DNA from: UBA7672 sp963738625
GTDB lineage: Bacteria; Pseudomonadota; Alphaproteobacteria; Caulobacterales; Hyphomonadaceae
DNA: 64,000 nt
NCBI GenBank assembly: GCA_963738625.1
Contig: CAVTXH010000003.1
Coordinates: forward strand, 868,001 to 932,000
Direction: 5' to 3'
Shown here: positions 36,576 to 45,687 of the stretch, piece by piece
Numbering within the stretch: position 1 is the stretch's first letter
Layout of the letters: each line of letters begins with the position of its first letter
Program-made: the position numbers and the translations under genes
The notes under the pieces: generated by a model
What the model was told of the DNA's origin: nothing
What the model saw: the letters and a program-made list of their open reading frames with translations, nothing else
Databases searched by the model: none

Positions 36576-36625
36576 GAAGGTTGATGCAACGGCGCTAGCC
36601 TGCCCCGAACACGTGAGGGATAGAC

Positions 36626-38023
36626 ATGTTTCGCACAACGCTCGCCGCCTTGACTGCAACCTTCATGTCAGCGTCCGCGCTCGCCGCGCCCGCTCCGGGC
36701 GAAGCCGCCTTCCGCGATCTCTACAAGGAGCTGGTCGAGACCAATACCACGCTGTCGGCGGGCGATTGCACGCTGGCCGCCAACCGGCTCGCTGCGCGCC
36801 TCAAGGCTGCGGGCTATCCCGATGCGGACGTGAAGGTGTGGACAGCCGAAGGCCATCCCAAGGAAGGCGGCCTCTTTGCGCGCCTCCCCGGCAGGGACGC
36901 CAGGGCGAAGCCTGTCCTGATGCTGGGCCATCTCGATGTCGTCGAAGCCAGGCGCGAGGATTGGACGCGCGATCCTTTCAAACTGATCGAAGAAGACGGC
37001 TTTTTCTACGGCCGCGGCGTCTATGACGACAAGGCGATGGCCGCGGTCTGGGTCGACACGCTGATCCGCTACCGCCAGGAAAGCTACAAGCCGAAGCGCA
37101 CGATCAAGCTCGCGCTCACCTGCGGGGAGGAAACCAACGGCGCCTTCAACGGCGCGGAGTATCTCGCGAAGAACGAGCGCCAGCTGATCGACGCCGAGTT
37201 CGCCATCAACGAGGGCGGCGGCGGCCAGATGGACGCCGGCGGCAAGCCTGTCTTCTCCGGCATCCAGGTCGGCGAAAAACTGTCGCAGAACTACACGCTC
37301 GAAGTCACCAATCCCGGCGGCCACTCCTCCCGCCCGATGCCCGACAACGCCATCAACCAGCTCGCCTTCGGTTTGACGCGCATCAGCCAGTATAAATTCC
37401 CGATCATGTTCAACGACACGACGCGCGCCTTCTTCACCGAAATGGCGGGCATCAAGGGCGGCGAAGACGGCGCGGCCATGCTCGCCCTCATCAAGGATCC
37501 CGCCGACAAGGCCGCCGCCGGGCGCCTCGAGCGCGACCCCGACTACAACCGCATCCTTCGCACCACCTGCATCTCGACGATGCTCGATGCGGGCCACGCC
37601 ACCAATGCGCTTCCACAGCGCGCCCGCGCCAACGTCAACTGCCGCATCTTCCCGGGCACAAGCGTGGAAGAGGTGCGCAAGACGCTCGAAACCGTCGCGG
37701 CCGATCCCGCGATCAAGGTCGCCATACGCGACACGCGCAACGCGCCTGCGCCGCCGCCCCCGCTCGACGCAAAAGTGCTCGGTCCTGCCGTGAAGCTCGC
37801 CAAGACGATGTTTCCCGGCGTGCCGAACCTGATGATCATGCAGGCGGGCGCAACCGACGGCGCCTTCCTCACGCCGGTCGGCATTCCGACCTACGGCATC
37901 TCAGGCATGTTCATCGACGCCGACGGCAATGGCGTCCATGGCCTCAACGAGCGCATCAAGGTGAAGACCCTGATGGATGGCCGCGAATACCTCTACCGCC
38001 TGATGAAGATGTACGCCGGCTGA
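36626..38023 (+). CDS. exported M20-family metallopeptidase, 465 aa
   Basis: A signal peptide (MFRTTLAALTATFMSASALA) leads to an M20 dizinc peptidase. Metal ligand motifs: LMLGHLDVVEA, GRGVYDDKAMAA and TCGEETNGAF; GGHSSRPMPDNAINQL marks the dimerisation domain, and ATDGAFL and HGLNERIKV the final motifs. It is a periplasmic amino- or carboxypeptidase-like enzyme, with unknown substrate. GAGGG lies before the ATG. It ends two bases before the convergent EamA gene. Confidence 0.94.
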   Translation: MFRTTLAALTATFMSASALAAPAPGEAAFRDLYKELVETNTTLSAGDCTLAANRLAARLKAAGYPDADVKVWTAEGHPKEGGLFARLPGRDARAKPVLMLGHLDVVEARREDWTRDPFKLIEEDGFFYGRGVYDDKAMAAVWVDTLIRYRQESYKPKRTIKLALTCGEETNGAFNGAEYLAKNERQLIDAEFAINEGGGGQMDAGGKPVFSGIQVGEKLSQNYTLEVTNPGGHSSRPMPDNAINQLAFGLTRISQYKFPIMFNDTTRAFFTEMAGIKGGEDGAAMLALIKDPADKAAAGRLERDPDYNRILRTTCISTMLDAGHATNALPQRARANVNCRIFPGTSVEEVRKTLETVAADPAIKVAIRDTRNAPAPPPPLDAKVLGPAVKLAKTMFPGVPNLMIMQAGATDGAFLTPVGIPTYGISGMFIDADGNGVHGLNERIKVKTLMDGREYLYRLMKMYAG

Positions 38024-38025
38024 GT

Positions 38026-38985
38026 TCAGGCAGCCTTGCGCCGCCGCGCATTCGCCACCGCGACGCCCGCCAGGATCAGCGCCAGCGCGCCGACCATCGA
38101 CCAGTGCAGCGGCTCGCCGAGGAACAAGACGCCCAGCGCCGTCGCCCACAGCGGCGACATGTAGGTGGTGAACGACACGAACACAGCCCCGGCCCGCTGG
38201 ATCAGCCAGACATAGAGGAACATCGCGAACGCCGTCGGGAACAGCGCCAGCATCAGCATCGCTGCGATCGACGCGGCGCTGGCCTGCGTCGGAAACGGCG
38301 CCGTGACCAGCGCCAGCGCCAGCGTCGACAGGCCCGCCGCCGTCACGATCAGGAAACTCGACATCGCCGGCTCCACCTTGGGCGCCATCCGCGTGCCGAC
38401 ATTGCCGATCGCGTAGAGAAACGCGCCGACCACGGCCAGCGCTATGCCGACAAGGTTGCCGCCGCCTTCAATGCCGAACTCGGGCAGAACGAGCACGACC
38501 AGCCCCAGGAACCCCGCCAGCACGCCGGCGACGCGCCGCGCGGTCAGCCGGTCGCCGATGAAGATATGCGCCGCGATCGCCGTCGCGAACGGCGTTGCGC
38601 CATTGCAGATCGCCATCACGGCCGATCCGATCGACTCCGCCGCGTGCGCGAACAGAATGAAGGGCGTGGCCGTGCCTGCGATGCCGATGAAGGCGAACCA
38701 CACAATCGCCTTGCGCGTCACCGGCGCCGATGCGCCCGCGACCTGCCGCCGGTTGAGCACCCGCATCGCGAACATCCAGATCGCAAGCAGCGCCGAAGCG
38801 CCAAGCAGCCGCCCCGTCACCAGCCAGGCCGGGTCGATGGTCTCGACGCCAATACGGATGCCCGCGAAGGTCGACCCCCAGATGACGACGAGAACGAGAA
38901 GGATCGCCCAGCTCAGGGCCGCCCCTGTCGGCCGCCTCAGGCGTGCGCTCGCGGACGCGCCGGATTTTTCTCCCGCCGTCTCCAC
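38026..38985 (-). CDS. EamA-family (DMT) transporter, 319 aa
   Basis: Ten hydrophobic helices in two EamA repeats; the first begins LSWAILLVLVVIWGSTFAGI, the second at GNLVGIALAVVGAFLYAIGNV. EamA proteins export metabolites or amino acids; substrate not predictable. A GTG start at 38985 has GGAGGG seven bases upstream and is preferred to an ATG at 39090 that would add an unlikely N-terminus. Confidence 0.92.
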   Translation of the reverse strand: METAGEKSGASASARLRRPTGAALSWAILLVLVVIWGSTFAGIRIGVETIDPAWLVTGRLLGASALLAIWMFAMRVLNRRQVAGASAPVTRKAIVWFAFIGIAGTATPFILFAHAAESIGSAVMAICNGATPFATAIAAHIFIGDRLTARRVAGVLAGFLGLVVLVLPEFGIEGGGNLVGIALAVVGAFLYAIGNVGTRMAPKVEPAMSSFLIVTAAGLSTLALALVTAPFPTQASAASIAAMLMLALFPTAFAMFLYVWLIQRAGAVFVSFTTYMSPLWATALGVLFLGEPLHWSMVGALALILAGVAVANARRRKAA

Positions 38986-39156
38986 GCAAACGCCCTCCAC
39001 TTGATGATGCGCCCTGCTAGAGGAGTTTCCCGGCAGACGCAAAGCGCAGGCGTGAAACGAGCCGTAACAAAAAGCAAAAGCCCCCCACAAGCAAAAGCCC
39101 GAAGCGCGGCGTCCGAGGGAACAATCCGCCGCAAGCTCGTTGAATCCAAGCCCCGC

Positions 39157-39957
39157 CTACATCCGAAACACGCCCTCGATCACAGTCCGCGCCCGGCCAA
39201 TCAGCTTCACGCGATCCCCCGCCATGCGTGTCGTGATTTCTGCGCCCCGTCCAGGATATGCCTGGAAGCATTTCAGCTCCGCCTTGCCCAACCGCTCCGA
39301 GAAGAACGGCGCGATCATGCAGTGTGCCGACCCCGTCGCCGGGTCTTCGGGAATGCCGTCCGCCGGTGCGAAGAACCTCGACACAACATCAAATCCGCCA
39401 TCCCCAAGCGCCGCGCAGCACACATCCATCCGCTTGCCGCCCAGCGCCGCGATCTTCGCCAGGTCCGGCTTCAGCGCCCGGATCTGATCCGCGCTGTCGA
39501 ACACAGCCAGCAGGTACTGCCCGCCGAACACTTGCCAGGGCTTCGCCCCCAGCGCATCGGCCAGCGCCGCCGGCGGATCGATCGCCTTCGGCATGTCGGC
39601 CGGAAAGTCCATCTCCAGCCGCCCGTCCGCCAGCCGTTTCACCGTCAGCCGGCCCGACTTCGTGTCGAACCCGATCTCCGCCCCGTCGAACTTCAGGTGC
39701 GAGAAGATTGCGTGCGCGCTCGCCAGCGTCGCGTGTCCGCACAGCGGCACTTCCACCCCGGGCGTGAACCAGCGCAGGTCGAATGCGCCCTTCCCTTTCG
39801 CGACGAAGAAAGCCGTCTCCGCGACATTGTTCTCGGCGGCGATCGCCTGCATCACCTCGGCCGCCGGAAAGGCGTCCATCGGCATCACGCCCGCCGGACC
39901 GCCGGCCATCGCCCGCTCGGCGAACGCATCGATCTGGAAGAAGGTGTAGTCGGCCAT
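39157..39957 (-). CDS. PhzF-family phenazine biosynthesis-like isomerase, 266 aa
   Basis: The diaminopimelate-epimerase-like fold is split into two halves. The catalytic Glu lies in ENNVAETAFF near residue 47, and LRWFTPGVEVPLCGHATLASAH and GIPEDPATGSAHCMIAPF are the family signatures. No phenazine genes are nearby, so the physiological substrate is unknown. Confidence 0.94.
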   Translation of the reverse strand: MADYTFFQIDAFAERAMAGGPAGVMPMDAFPAAEVMQAIAAENNVAETAFFVAKGKGAFDLRWFTPGVEVPLCGHATLASAHAIFSHLKFDGAEIGFDTKSGRLTVKRLADGRLEMDFPADMPKAIDPPAALADALGAKPWQVFGGQYLLAVFDSADQIRALKPDLAKIAALGGKRMDVCCAALGDGGFDVVSRFFAPADGIPEDPATGSAHCMIAPFFSERLGKAELKCFQAYPGRGAEITTRMAGDRVKLIGRARTVIEGVFRM

Positions 39958-40178
39958 GGCCGCGCTCCAATCATCTGGAGGCGAGCCATCTAGCGTGTCA
40001 GCTCATCCGGCGAAAACGATAATCGCTCATGGGTCGATGAGTTTTGCTGCGAGCGCCGCTCTGCTGTGGCTGCACTTAGGGCGCGCCGGACTGTCCTCGA
40101 AATACTTCGCCATTCGTTTGAGCTTAATACTTGATTTACCAAGCAGTACTTTGCCGCGACGCGGCGAAAACTTTCCTC

Positions 40179-40193
40179 ATGACAGGCTGTCAT
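40179..40193. promoter_or_regulatory. 15-bp perfect palindrome before the TonB-C gene
   Basis: ATGACAGGCTGTCAT has seven-base arms around one base, 20 bases before the start codon at 40214. It is likely an operator or part of a leader hairpin. The rest of the 256-base gap is relatively AT-rich and carries no gene. Confidence 0.4.
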
Positions 40194-40213
40194 TTGTCTG
40201 TCACACTATTGTC

Positions 40214-40603
40214 ATGAAACTGATACACGCGATTCTAGGGGTTGGGGCGGCGAGCCTTTTGCCGTCCGCTCTGGCCCAGGCGCCGGCGGACGCAAAACCG
40301 TTCGTCATTACCGTAAACTCCGACGCCGCCCCCGTCTCGCACACCGAATACCGCTACCCGTCCTATGCGGGCGTGCGCGGCCTCGAAGGCGCGTGCGAGG
40401 TGTCATTTGCGATCTCGACCGCCGGCAAGGCTGACGCCATCCGCGTCGGCGCCTGCACGTCAGAGGTATTCCGCCGCGCCGCCAAGAGCACGGTCGAGGG
40501 CATGAGCTTCTCGCCCCGCGCCGCCGCGACAGCGGGCGCCACTGCCACGATCCGCTGGGCCATGCCCAGCGAATTGCGGATGCGCACAGCCAGCCTGGAC
40601 TAG
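40214..40603 (+). CDS. exported TonB C-terminal-like protein, 129 aa
   Basis: A signal peptide (MKLIHAILGVGAASLLPSALAQA) precedes a TonB-C-like domain: YRYPSYAGVRGLEGACEVSFAISTAGKADAIRV, with a Cys pair (CEVSF ... ACTSE), SFSPRAA and a final strand. Without an N-terminal membrane anchor or Pro-rich linker it is not a classical energy transducer. It is convergent with thiD (ten-base gap). Confidence 0.82.
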   Translation: MKLIHAILGVGAASLLPSALAQAPADAKPFVITVNSDAAPVSHTEYRYPSYAGVRGLEGACEVSFAISTAGKADAIRVGACTSEVFRRAAKSTVEGMSFSPRAAATAGATATIRWAMPSELRMRTASLD

Positions 40604-40613
40604 GACGGCTTCG

Positions 40614-41489
40614 CTAGAGTGGCCTCCACTTCGCGAACATCGTCGCGAACGCCTCGGGATCGCGCGATGGCCAGCCATGGTCTACCGGACCATGTCCGTG
40701 TCCCAGCCCCGGCGCACGCATGATCGCCTCGATCAGATAGGCTCGCGCCAGCGCGATCGCATCGGTCAGCGACAGGCCCCGCGCGATACCCGCTGCAATC
40801 CCTGACGCCAGCGTGCACCCTGTCCCGTGCGTCGCTCTGGTCTCGATGCGCGGCCCGTCGAAGAAATGTTCGCCCTGCTGTGTCGCCAGCACGTCGACGA
40901 TCACATCGCCCGGCACATGCCCACCCTTCACCAGCGCCGCCACCGCGCCCATGCTCAGCAGCTTTTCCGCCGCGCGGCGCTGGCCGTTGACGCCATCGAC
41001 CGCCTTGCCGGTCAGCACTTCGGCTTCCGGCGCATTAGGCGTCACCAGCGCGGCGCCGGGGATCATCAGCTGCCGCACGGCATCGACTGCATCCTTCGGC
41101 AGCAGCGAATCCCCTGACGTCGCCACCATCACCGGATCGATCACGCGCGGCATCCCGGCCGCCATGTCCTCGAACGCCTCGGCGATCGTCTCGACCAGCG
41201 CCTTGTCCCCCAGCATCCCGGTCTTCAGCGCATCTGCGCCGATGTCCTTCAGCACCGCCTCCATCTGCGCCCGCACCGCATCCCGCGGCGCCGCGACCAC
41301 GCCCGATACGCCTAACGTATTCTGGATGGTCAGCGCAGTGATCGCCGTCGCCGCATAGCCGCCCAGCGCCGTCACCGTCTTGATGTCGGCCTGTACCCCC
41401 GCCCCGCCGCCGGAATCCGAACCTGCGATGATCAGCACCCGTCCCCTGAACTTTTCCGGGGTCAGCTTGTCTTTCTTCGGGTCAGCCAT
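40614..41489 (-). CDS. thiD: hydroxymethylpyrimidine/phosphomethylpyrimidine kinase
   Basis: Phosphorylates HMP-P to HMP-PP in thiamine synthesis. A ribokinase-fold enzyme with IIAGSDSGGGAGVQADIKT at the N-terminus, VIDPVMVATSGDSLL and THGTGCTLASGIAAGIARG at the active site. 291 residues, slightly longer than the usual ~265. The ATG at 41489 (MADPKKDK) was chosen. No thiamine genes or TPP riboswitch are adjacent. Confidence 0.95.
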   Translation of the reverse strand: MADPKKDKLTPEKFRGRVLIIAGSDSGGGAGVQADIKTVTALGGYAATAITALTIQNTLGVSGVVAAPRDAVRAQMEAVLKDIGADALKTGMLGDKALVETIAEAFEDMAAGMPRVIDPVMVATSGDSLLPKDAVDAVRQLMIPGAALVTPNAPEAEVLTGKAVDGVNGQRRAAEKLLSMGAVAALVKGGHVPGDVIVDVLATQQGEHFFDGPRIETRATHGTGCTLASGIAAGIARGLSLTDAIALARAYLIEAIMRAPGLGHGHGPVDHGWPSRDPEAFATMFAKWRPL

Positions 41490-41549
41490 GAACCCTATTA
41501 TCCGGGATAGGCCGAGGCGGAAACTGGCGGATGCGAAACAGCAGTTCGG

Positions 41550-41629
41550 GGGAGCGCCGGGCGCCTGCCCGGCTCTTTCTCGCAACGGCGCCGTCGAGAG
41601 GGTTGGCCGGGCAGGCGCCCGGCGCTCCC
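41550..41629. repeat. REP-like palindrome family A, copy 1
   Basis: Two perfect 24-base arms (41550-41573 and 41606-41629) beginning GGGAGCGCCGGGCGCC face each other across a 32-base loop. The same arms recur at 52257 (perfect) and 45688 (degenerate). It lies between thiD and a DUF3291 gene. Confidence 0.85.
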
Positions 41630-41653
41630 ATGGTCAACCCCGCGCCCGCGTGT

Positions 41654-42085
41654 CTAGACGCCAGGCGCCGGAAACACCGTCTTGAAATCGAACGCCTCCC
41701 GTGTCGGCCCCAGCCTGCCGATCAGGTCGAGCTTCGCCCTACCCTCGCTCAAAGTCGGGATCATCCCCGCTGGAACCCACCACAGAGCCAGATAGGCCGG
41801 CATCTCCACGAACCACTCCTTCCGCCGCCGCATCACGCTGCGATGCGTGCTGTTGCGATAGGCGAAGGCGGCGAGCTGATCGATCGTCTCCCACACCGTC
41901 ATGTTGATCGTGGTCTGCGGATCGTCGTTCTCGCCCTCGCCTGTCATCCGCCAGATGAAACCGGGCGCGGCCTCGGCCAGCGCGTTCACTTCATCGAGCG
42001 CGGCCTCGAAATCCGCATTGACCGGGTCTTCTCGGGCGACGCGGAACACGGCGATGTTGATCTGCGCGACATGCCAGCGGGTCAT
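41654..42085 (-). CDS. DUF3291 protein, 143 aa (paralogue 1)
   Basis: The DUF3291 domain: WHVAQINIAVFRV, APGFIWRMTGEGE, WETIDQLAAFAYRNSTHRSVMRRRKEWF and LWWVPAGMIPTLSEGRAKLD. Function is unknown; the fold is probably a dimeric alpha/beta barrel. It is a clear paralogue of the gene at 42249, separated from it by a 155-bp palindromic element. Confidence 0.88.
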   Translation of the reverse strand: MTRWHVAQINIAVFRVAREDPVNADFEAALDEVNALAEAAPGFIWRMTGEGENDDPQTTINMTVWETIDQLAAFAYRNSTHRSVMRRRKEWFVEMPAYLALWWVPAGMIPTLSEGRAKLDLIGRLGPTREAFDFKTVFPAPGV

Positions 42086-42097
42086 GACGCAATGCTG

Positions 42098-42252
42098 GTG
42101 AGCACGGCCTCGTGCTTCGAGACGGCTTGCTTCGTAAGGCCCTCAGCATGAGGCCTATCCAGGCTTCGCGAAAGCTGAGAAGTCTTCATCCTGAGGGGTG
42201 AGGCGCATTCGCCGAACGAAGCGATCGTCTCGAAGGATGGGGACGTGCTCAC
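42098..42252. repeat. imperfect palindromic element between DUF3291 paralogues, 155 bp
   Basis: The ends are GTGAGCACG (42098-42106) and CGTGCTCAC (42244-42252). Inside, TTCGAGACG and CGTCTCGAA pair as a second stem, and CCTCAGCATGAGG and CATCCTGAGG as a third. The right end covers the stop codon of the DUF3291 gene at 42249. It belongs to the REP-like type often seen in alphaproteobacteria. Confidence 0.7.
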
Positions 42253-42731
42253 GCGCACTCGTCCAGCACGGGGTTCACGGCAACGCTGCCCGGCGGGGGG
42301 AAGGGCTGCTTGAACGTGAAGGCGTCGGCCGTTGGCCCGAATTCTTCCAGAAGCTTCAGCTTGGCCCTGCCCTGAGCGAGCGTTGGAATCAAGCCGGCAG
42401 GAATCCACCACAATGCGAGATGCACAGCCATTTCTTCAAACCATTCGAGCCTGCGACGCATCACGCCGCGATGATCCGCGTTGCGATAAGCGAACGCCGC
42501 CAGGGCATCGATGCTCTCCCACACCGACAAGTTGACGGCGATCAGCGGGTCCTTGAATGCATGCGCCATGACCGCCCCGCCCATCTCGCCCTGAAAGCGC
42601 CAGACAAAGCCAGGCGAACGATCCGCGATGGCGTTCACGCGGCCAAGATCGTTCATGAAATCCGCATTCGCCGGATCCCCGACGCGCTTCCTGAACCGGC
42701 CGACATTTATCTGCGCGAGATGGTGCTTCAT
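42249..42731 (-). CDS. DUF3291 protein, 160 aa (paralogue 2)
   Basis: Same architecture as the gene at 41654: LAQINVGRFRK, SPGFVWRFQGE, WESIDALAAFAYRNADHRGVMRRRLEWF and LALWWIPAGLIPTLAQGRAKL. It has a few extra residues near position 50 and a longer C-terminus ending at the palindromic element. Tandem duplication is the simplest explanation. Confidence 0.88.
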   Translation of the reverse strand: MKHHLAQINVGRFRKRVGDPANADFMNDLGRVNAIADRSPGFVWRFQGEMGGAVMAHAFKDPLIAVNLSVWESIDALAAFAYRNADHRGVMRRRLEWFEEMAVHLALWWIPAGLIPTLAQGRAKLKLLEEFGPTADAFTFKQPFPPPGSVAVNPVLDECA

Positions 42732-42752
42732 GTCCCCTCCAGCTAGCTGCCG

Positions 42753-43697
42753 CTAGCCGCTGGTCAACGCCACAAACACGTCTTCCAGGTCCGGCTCCTC
42801 GGTCGCAAGGTCGCCGATGCCGACGCCAGCCTCGCGCAGGCGATGCAGCAGCTTTTCGATGCTCGTCTCGCCGGTGCGGTAGGTGATGGCGATCTGGCCG
42901 TCCTTGCGCAGCACGGGTTCAAGATCGTTCAGCCCGGCGGGAATCGCGGCGATCGCGGGATCGGGGCGCACCACCAGCGTCTTGTAGTTGAGGCGTTTCA
43001 GCAGGTTCGGCGTCGGCTCGCATGCGGCGACGAGGCCGTGGTTGATGATGGCGATGGTGTCGCACATCTCCTGCGCTTCCTCGAGATAGTGCGTGGTGAG
43101 GACGATGGTCGTCCCCCGCGCGTTCAGCTTGCGGACATATTCCCACAGCGACCGTCGCAGTTCGACGTCGACGCCCGCCGTCGGCTCGTCGAGGATCAGG
43201 ATGGGCGGGGTATGCACCAGCGCCTTGGCCACCATCAGGCGGCGCTTCATGCCGCCGGAGAGCTGGCGGACATAGGCGTGCTTCTTGTCGCCGAGGCCGA
43301 GCGCATCGAGAATCTCGTCCGTCCGCCGTTCGCTGGACGGCACGCCATAGAAGCCGGCCATCAGCTCCAGCGTCTCGCGCGGGGTGAAGAACGGGTCCAT
43401 GTTGATTTCCTGCGGCACGACGCCAAGTGCGGCGCGCGACTCGCGCGGGTGCTTGTCGGTGTCGTAGCCCCAGATGGTCACCGCGCCGGACGTCTTGTTC
43501 ACCAGCCCGGCGAGGATGTTGATGAAGGTCGACTTGCCCGCCCCGTTAGGCCCCAGCAAGCCGAAGATCGAGCCCCGCCGGATCTCCAGGTCGATGCCTT
43601 TGAGCGCCTGCTTGGCGGCCATCTTCTTGGAGGCGGCGTAGGTCTTGGTGAGGCCCTTTGCCTCGATCGCCAGCTTCGGCGCGGCAGATTCTCGCAA
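42753..43697 (-). CDS. ABC transporter ATP-binding protein (ABC-2 / drug-export type), 314 aa
   Basis: An ATPase with Walker A GLLGPNGAGKST, signature QLSGGMKRRLMVAKAL, Walker B ILILDEPTAGVD and a C-terminal region (~215-314) typical of NodI/CcmA-type exporters. No permease gene adjoins it. The TTG at 43697 follows an AGGAA ribosome site and fits the family start; an in-frame ATG lies at 43757 with no visible ribosome site. Confidence 0.9.
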   Translation of the reverse strand: MRESAAPKLAIEAKGLTKTYAASKKMAAKQALKGIDLEIRRGSIFGLLGPNGAGKSTFINILAGLVNKTSGAVTIWGYDTDKHPRESRAALGVVPQEINMDPFFTPRETLELMAGFYGVPSSERRTDEILDALGLGDKKHAYVRQLSGGMKRRLMVAKALVHTPPILILDEPTAGVDVELRRSLWEYVRKLNARGTTIVLTTHYLEEAQEMCDTIAIINHGLVAACEPTPNLLKRLNYKTLVVRPDPAIAAIPAGLNDLEPVLRKDGQIAITYRTGETSIEKLLHRLREAGVGIGDLATEEPDLEDVFVALTSG

Positions 43698-43828
43698 GAC
43701 CGTATTCCTCGCTTCAGGGGCAGGCGGCCCGCATTGACTGCGGCCGGGCGGCTCCATACCTAGGGCCGCGCTCCGCTTACGGAAAGAGGGCGCACGATGT
43801 GACGGATTCCGGGGAAGAGGCTGACGGG

Positions 43829-44029
43829 ATGACGGACCAGTCCTGGTATGTGGATCACCCTGAACGCATCGTGGTGACCACGAAAAAGGTGGCCTGCGAC
43901 GGCGGCGGCAACCCGACGCTGGGCCACCCCAAGGTCTGGTACGACATGTCCGACGAGGACTTCGTCGAGTGCAAGTACTGCGACCGGGTCTACGTCCTGA
44001 AGGGCGGCAGCCGCGACAAGCCAGGCTGA
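43829..44029 (+). CDS. zf-CHCC zinc-finger domain protein, 66 aa
   Basis: A small protein with VACDGGGNPTLGHPKVWYDM and VECKYCDRVYVL: one Cys, one His and a C-x-x-C pair form the CHCC zinc site. Such proteins resemble NDUFS6-like subunits and are common in alphaproteobacteria. GGAAGAGG lies before the ATG. It is divergent from the ABC ATPase. Confidence 0.9.
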   Translation: MTDQSWYVDHPERIVVTTKKVACDGGGNPTLGHPKVWYDMSDEDFVECKYCDRVYVLKGGSRDKPG

Positions 44030-44414
44030 TCGAGCCCCGCACGGCGCCCACACCCCGGCCGGGCGCTGCCTCCCTTTGGGGCGAGGGCTGGGATGCCTCG
44101 TTGCGCCGCTGATCGAGGCCAATGCCGGCCGCGGGCGCGCCACCGTCACGGTCAACGCCTGAGTTTCCAAGGATTTCGGGCGGGTCTACGCCGGCCGCGA
44201 CGCCCCCGGCATGCCGGATTCGGGCGCTGAGGGCCAGCGACTAGGGGGCAAGCTGCCCCTCCCCCAGCGTCAGGCGACAACGTGATTTCGCCATAACCGA
44301 CGACCCAAAAGCAGCCCAGCTGCGCGTCTTTTCGGCGCCGTGGCCAATTTGCTCTGGCGCCGCTTCCCGGCTTCCCGTATTTCGGTGCGATCGGGCTGGT
44401 CTCCAGGGAGCCGC
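44030..44414. other. 385-bp region without a supported gene
   Basis: Weak open frames on both strands show no recognisable domain or start signal. A C-rich CCCCTCCCCC tract lies near 44255-44270. The lipoprotein promoter at 44415 probably lies at its right end. Confidence 0.5.
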
Positions 44415-44864
44415 ATGCGGCCACTTACCGCAAGAATTGTCTATTCGCTTTGCCTCTGCTCGCTGGCCGCTTGCGCCGTGCTGCCGGAGCCGGCGGTGCC
44501 GTTCGGCCACAACGCCAAGGCGTCGACGCCCCAGCCTTCCGGAATTGCCGTCGAACTCGCCACCGCCATGCGCCGTCACGCCGAAGCCGCCCTTGCCTAT
44601 GGCCCGGCCCACCCGGAAGTCGCCAAGGTCACGGTGGCCGAAGCGTCTCTGCGCGACACCGGCGTGATGGCCAATCCGCGGAATTTCGAGGACGAGCTGA
44701 TCCTGGCGCTCAGCTACGAACTCGCCAACGCCCGCCGCGATCACACGACGCTGTCGGTCCACTATGGCGACCTGCATCCCGAAGCGCTGAAAGCCAGCGC
44801 CGTCGTCTCCGCGCTGACCACCGCGATCAACGCGGAAGTCCGCCGCGCCAAGTCGGCGATCTAG
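44415..44864 (+). CDS. uncharacterised lipoprotein, 149 aa
   Basis: The signal ends at the lipobox LAAC (residue ~23). The rest is helical with two related segments, AAMRRHAEAALAYGPAHPEVAK-like and RDHTTLSVHYGDLHPEALKASAVVS, each containing an HPE motif, suggesting an internal repeat. GGGAG lies before the ATG at 44415. The family is not recognised. Confidence 0.8.
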   Translation: MRPLTARIVYSLCLCSLAACAVLPEPAVPFGHNAKASTPQPSGIAVELATAMRRHAEAALAYGPAHPEVAKVTVAEASLRDTGVMANPRNFEDELILALSYELANARRDHTTLSVHYGDLHPEALKASAVVSALTTAINAEVRRAKSAI

Positions 44865-44942
44865 CTCGCCTTCCCCACACCGTTGCGATTTCCCGCCGCA
44901 GGGCTAAGGCTCGGCGAAGAGACTCTGTCCGGGGAAACGACC

Positions 44943-45683
44943 ATGACCTTCAGACCGCACACGCCCGCCCTGCATATGAGCCGGCTTTTCGCGCTCGCGC
45001 TGTCCGGACTGGCGCTGGCCGCTTGCGCAACGCTCGAGCGCGCCCCGGTCCAGACGCCGCCGCCATCCGCCCCGCGCTTCGAGGAGGCGGTCGCCGCGTT
45101 TGAAGCGGCCGACAGGGCCGCCATGCCGCCGAAATGCGCGACGCTGTTTGTCGGTTCATCGTCCATCCGCTTCTGGCGCACGCTGAAGGAAGACTTCCCC
45201 GACCGCACCGTGATCAACCGCGGCTTCGGCGGATCGACGGTGTGGGAGGTCAATGCCTATTTCGACCGTGTCGTGGCGCCCTACAAGCCGAAGGAAATCG
45301 TCTTCTACGCCGGCGACAACGACATCAGCGCCAAGCGCACGCCGGACGACGCCTATGCCGACTTCGCCGCTTTCATGACGCTGAAGGACAAGGCGCTGGG
45401 CAGGACGCCGGTCTACTTCATCGCCGCCAAGCCTTCGAAATCGCGCATCGAACAACTGCCCGCGCAGGCCCGGTTCAACGCCAGGGTGAAGGCGCTGGCC
45501 GACAGGCGCGACGACCTCGCCTATATCGACGTGGTCACGCCGATGCTGAAGCCCGACGGCGCGCCCAAGGACATCTTCGTGGCGGACAACCTCCACATGA
45601 CGCCCGAAGGCTACGCCATCTGGACCCCGATCGTGGACGCTGCGCTCGACAAGGGCCAGAAGGCAAAAGCGCCGGGCTGCTGA
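44943..45683 (+). CDS. SGNH/GDSL-like esterase lipoprotein, 246 aa
   Basis: The lipobox is LAACA. A GDSL-like hydrolase follows: TLFVGSSSIRFW holds the block I Ser, INRGFGGSTVWEV and FYAGDNDIS the block II-III residues, and DNLHMTPEGY the catalytic Asp-x-x-His. Periplasmic or outer-membrane lipid or sugar-ester hydrolase; substrate unknown. It lies 78 bases after the preceding lipoprotein. Confidence 0.9.
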   Translation: MTFRPHTPALHMSRLFALALSGLALAACATLERAPVQTPPPSAPRFEEAVAAFEAADRAAMPPKCATLFVGSSSIRFWRTLKEDFPDRTVINRGFGGSTVWEVNAYFDRVVAPYKPKEIVFYAGDNDISAKRTPDDAYADFAAFMTLKDKALGRTPVYFIAAKPSKSRIEQLPAQARFNARVKALADRRDDLAYIDVVTPMLKPDGAPKDIFVADNLHMTPEGYAIWTPIVDAALDKGQKAKAPGC

Positions 45684-45687
45684 TGTT

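Noticed and set aside
38104..39993. A 629-codon open frame on the plus strand
   Set aside because: It lies opposite the EamA and PhzF genes, has Arg/His/Gln-rich low-complexity translation and no domain; it is a GC-bias shadow.
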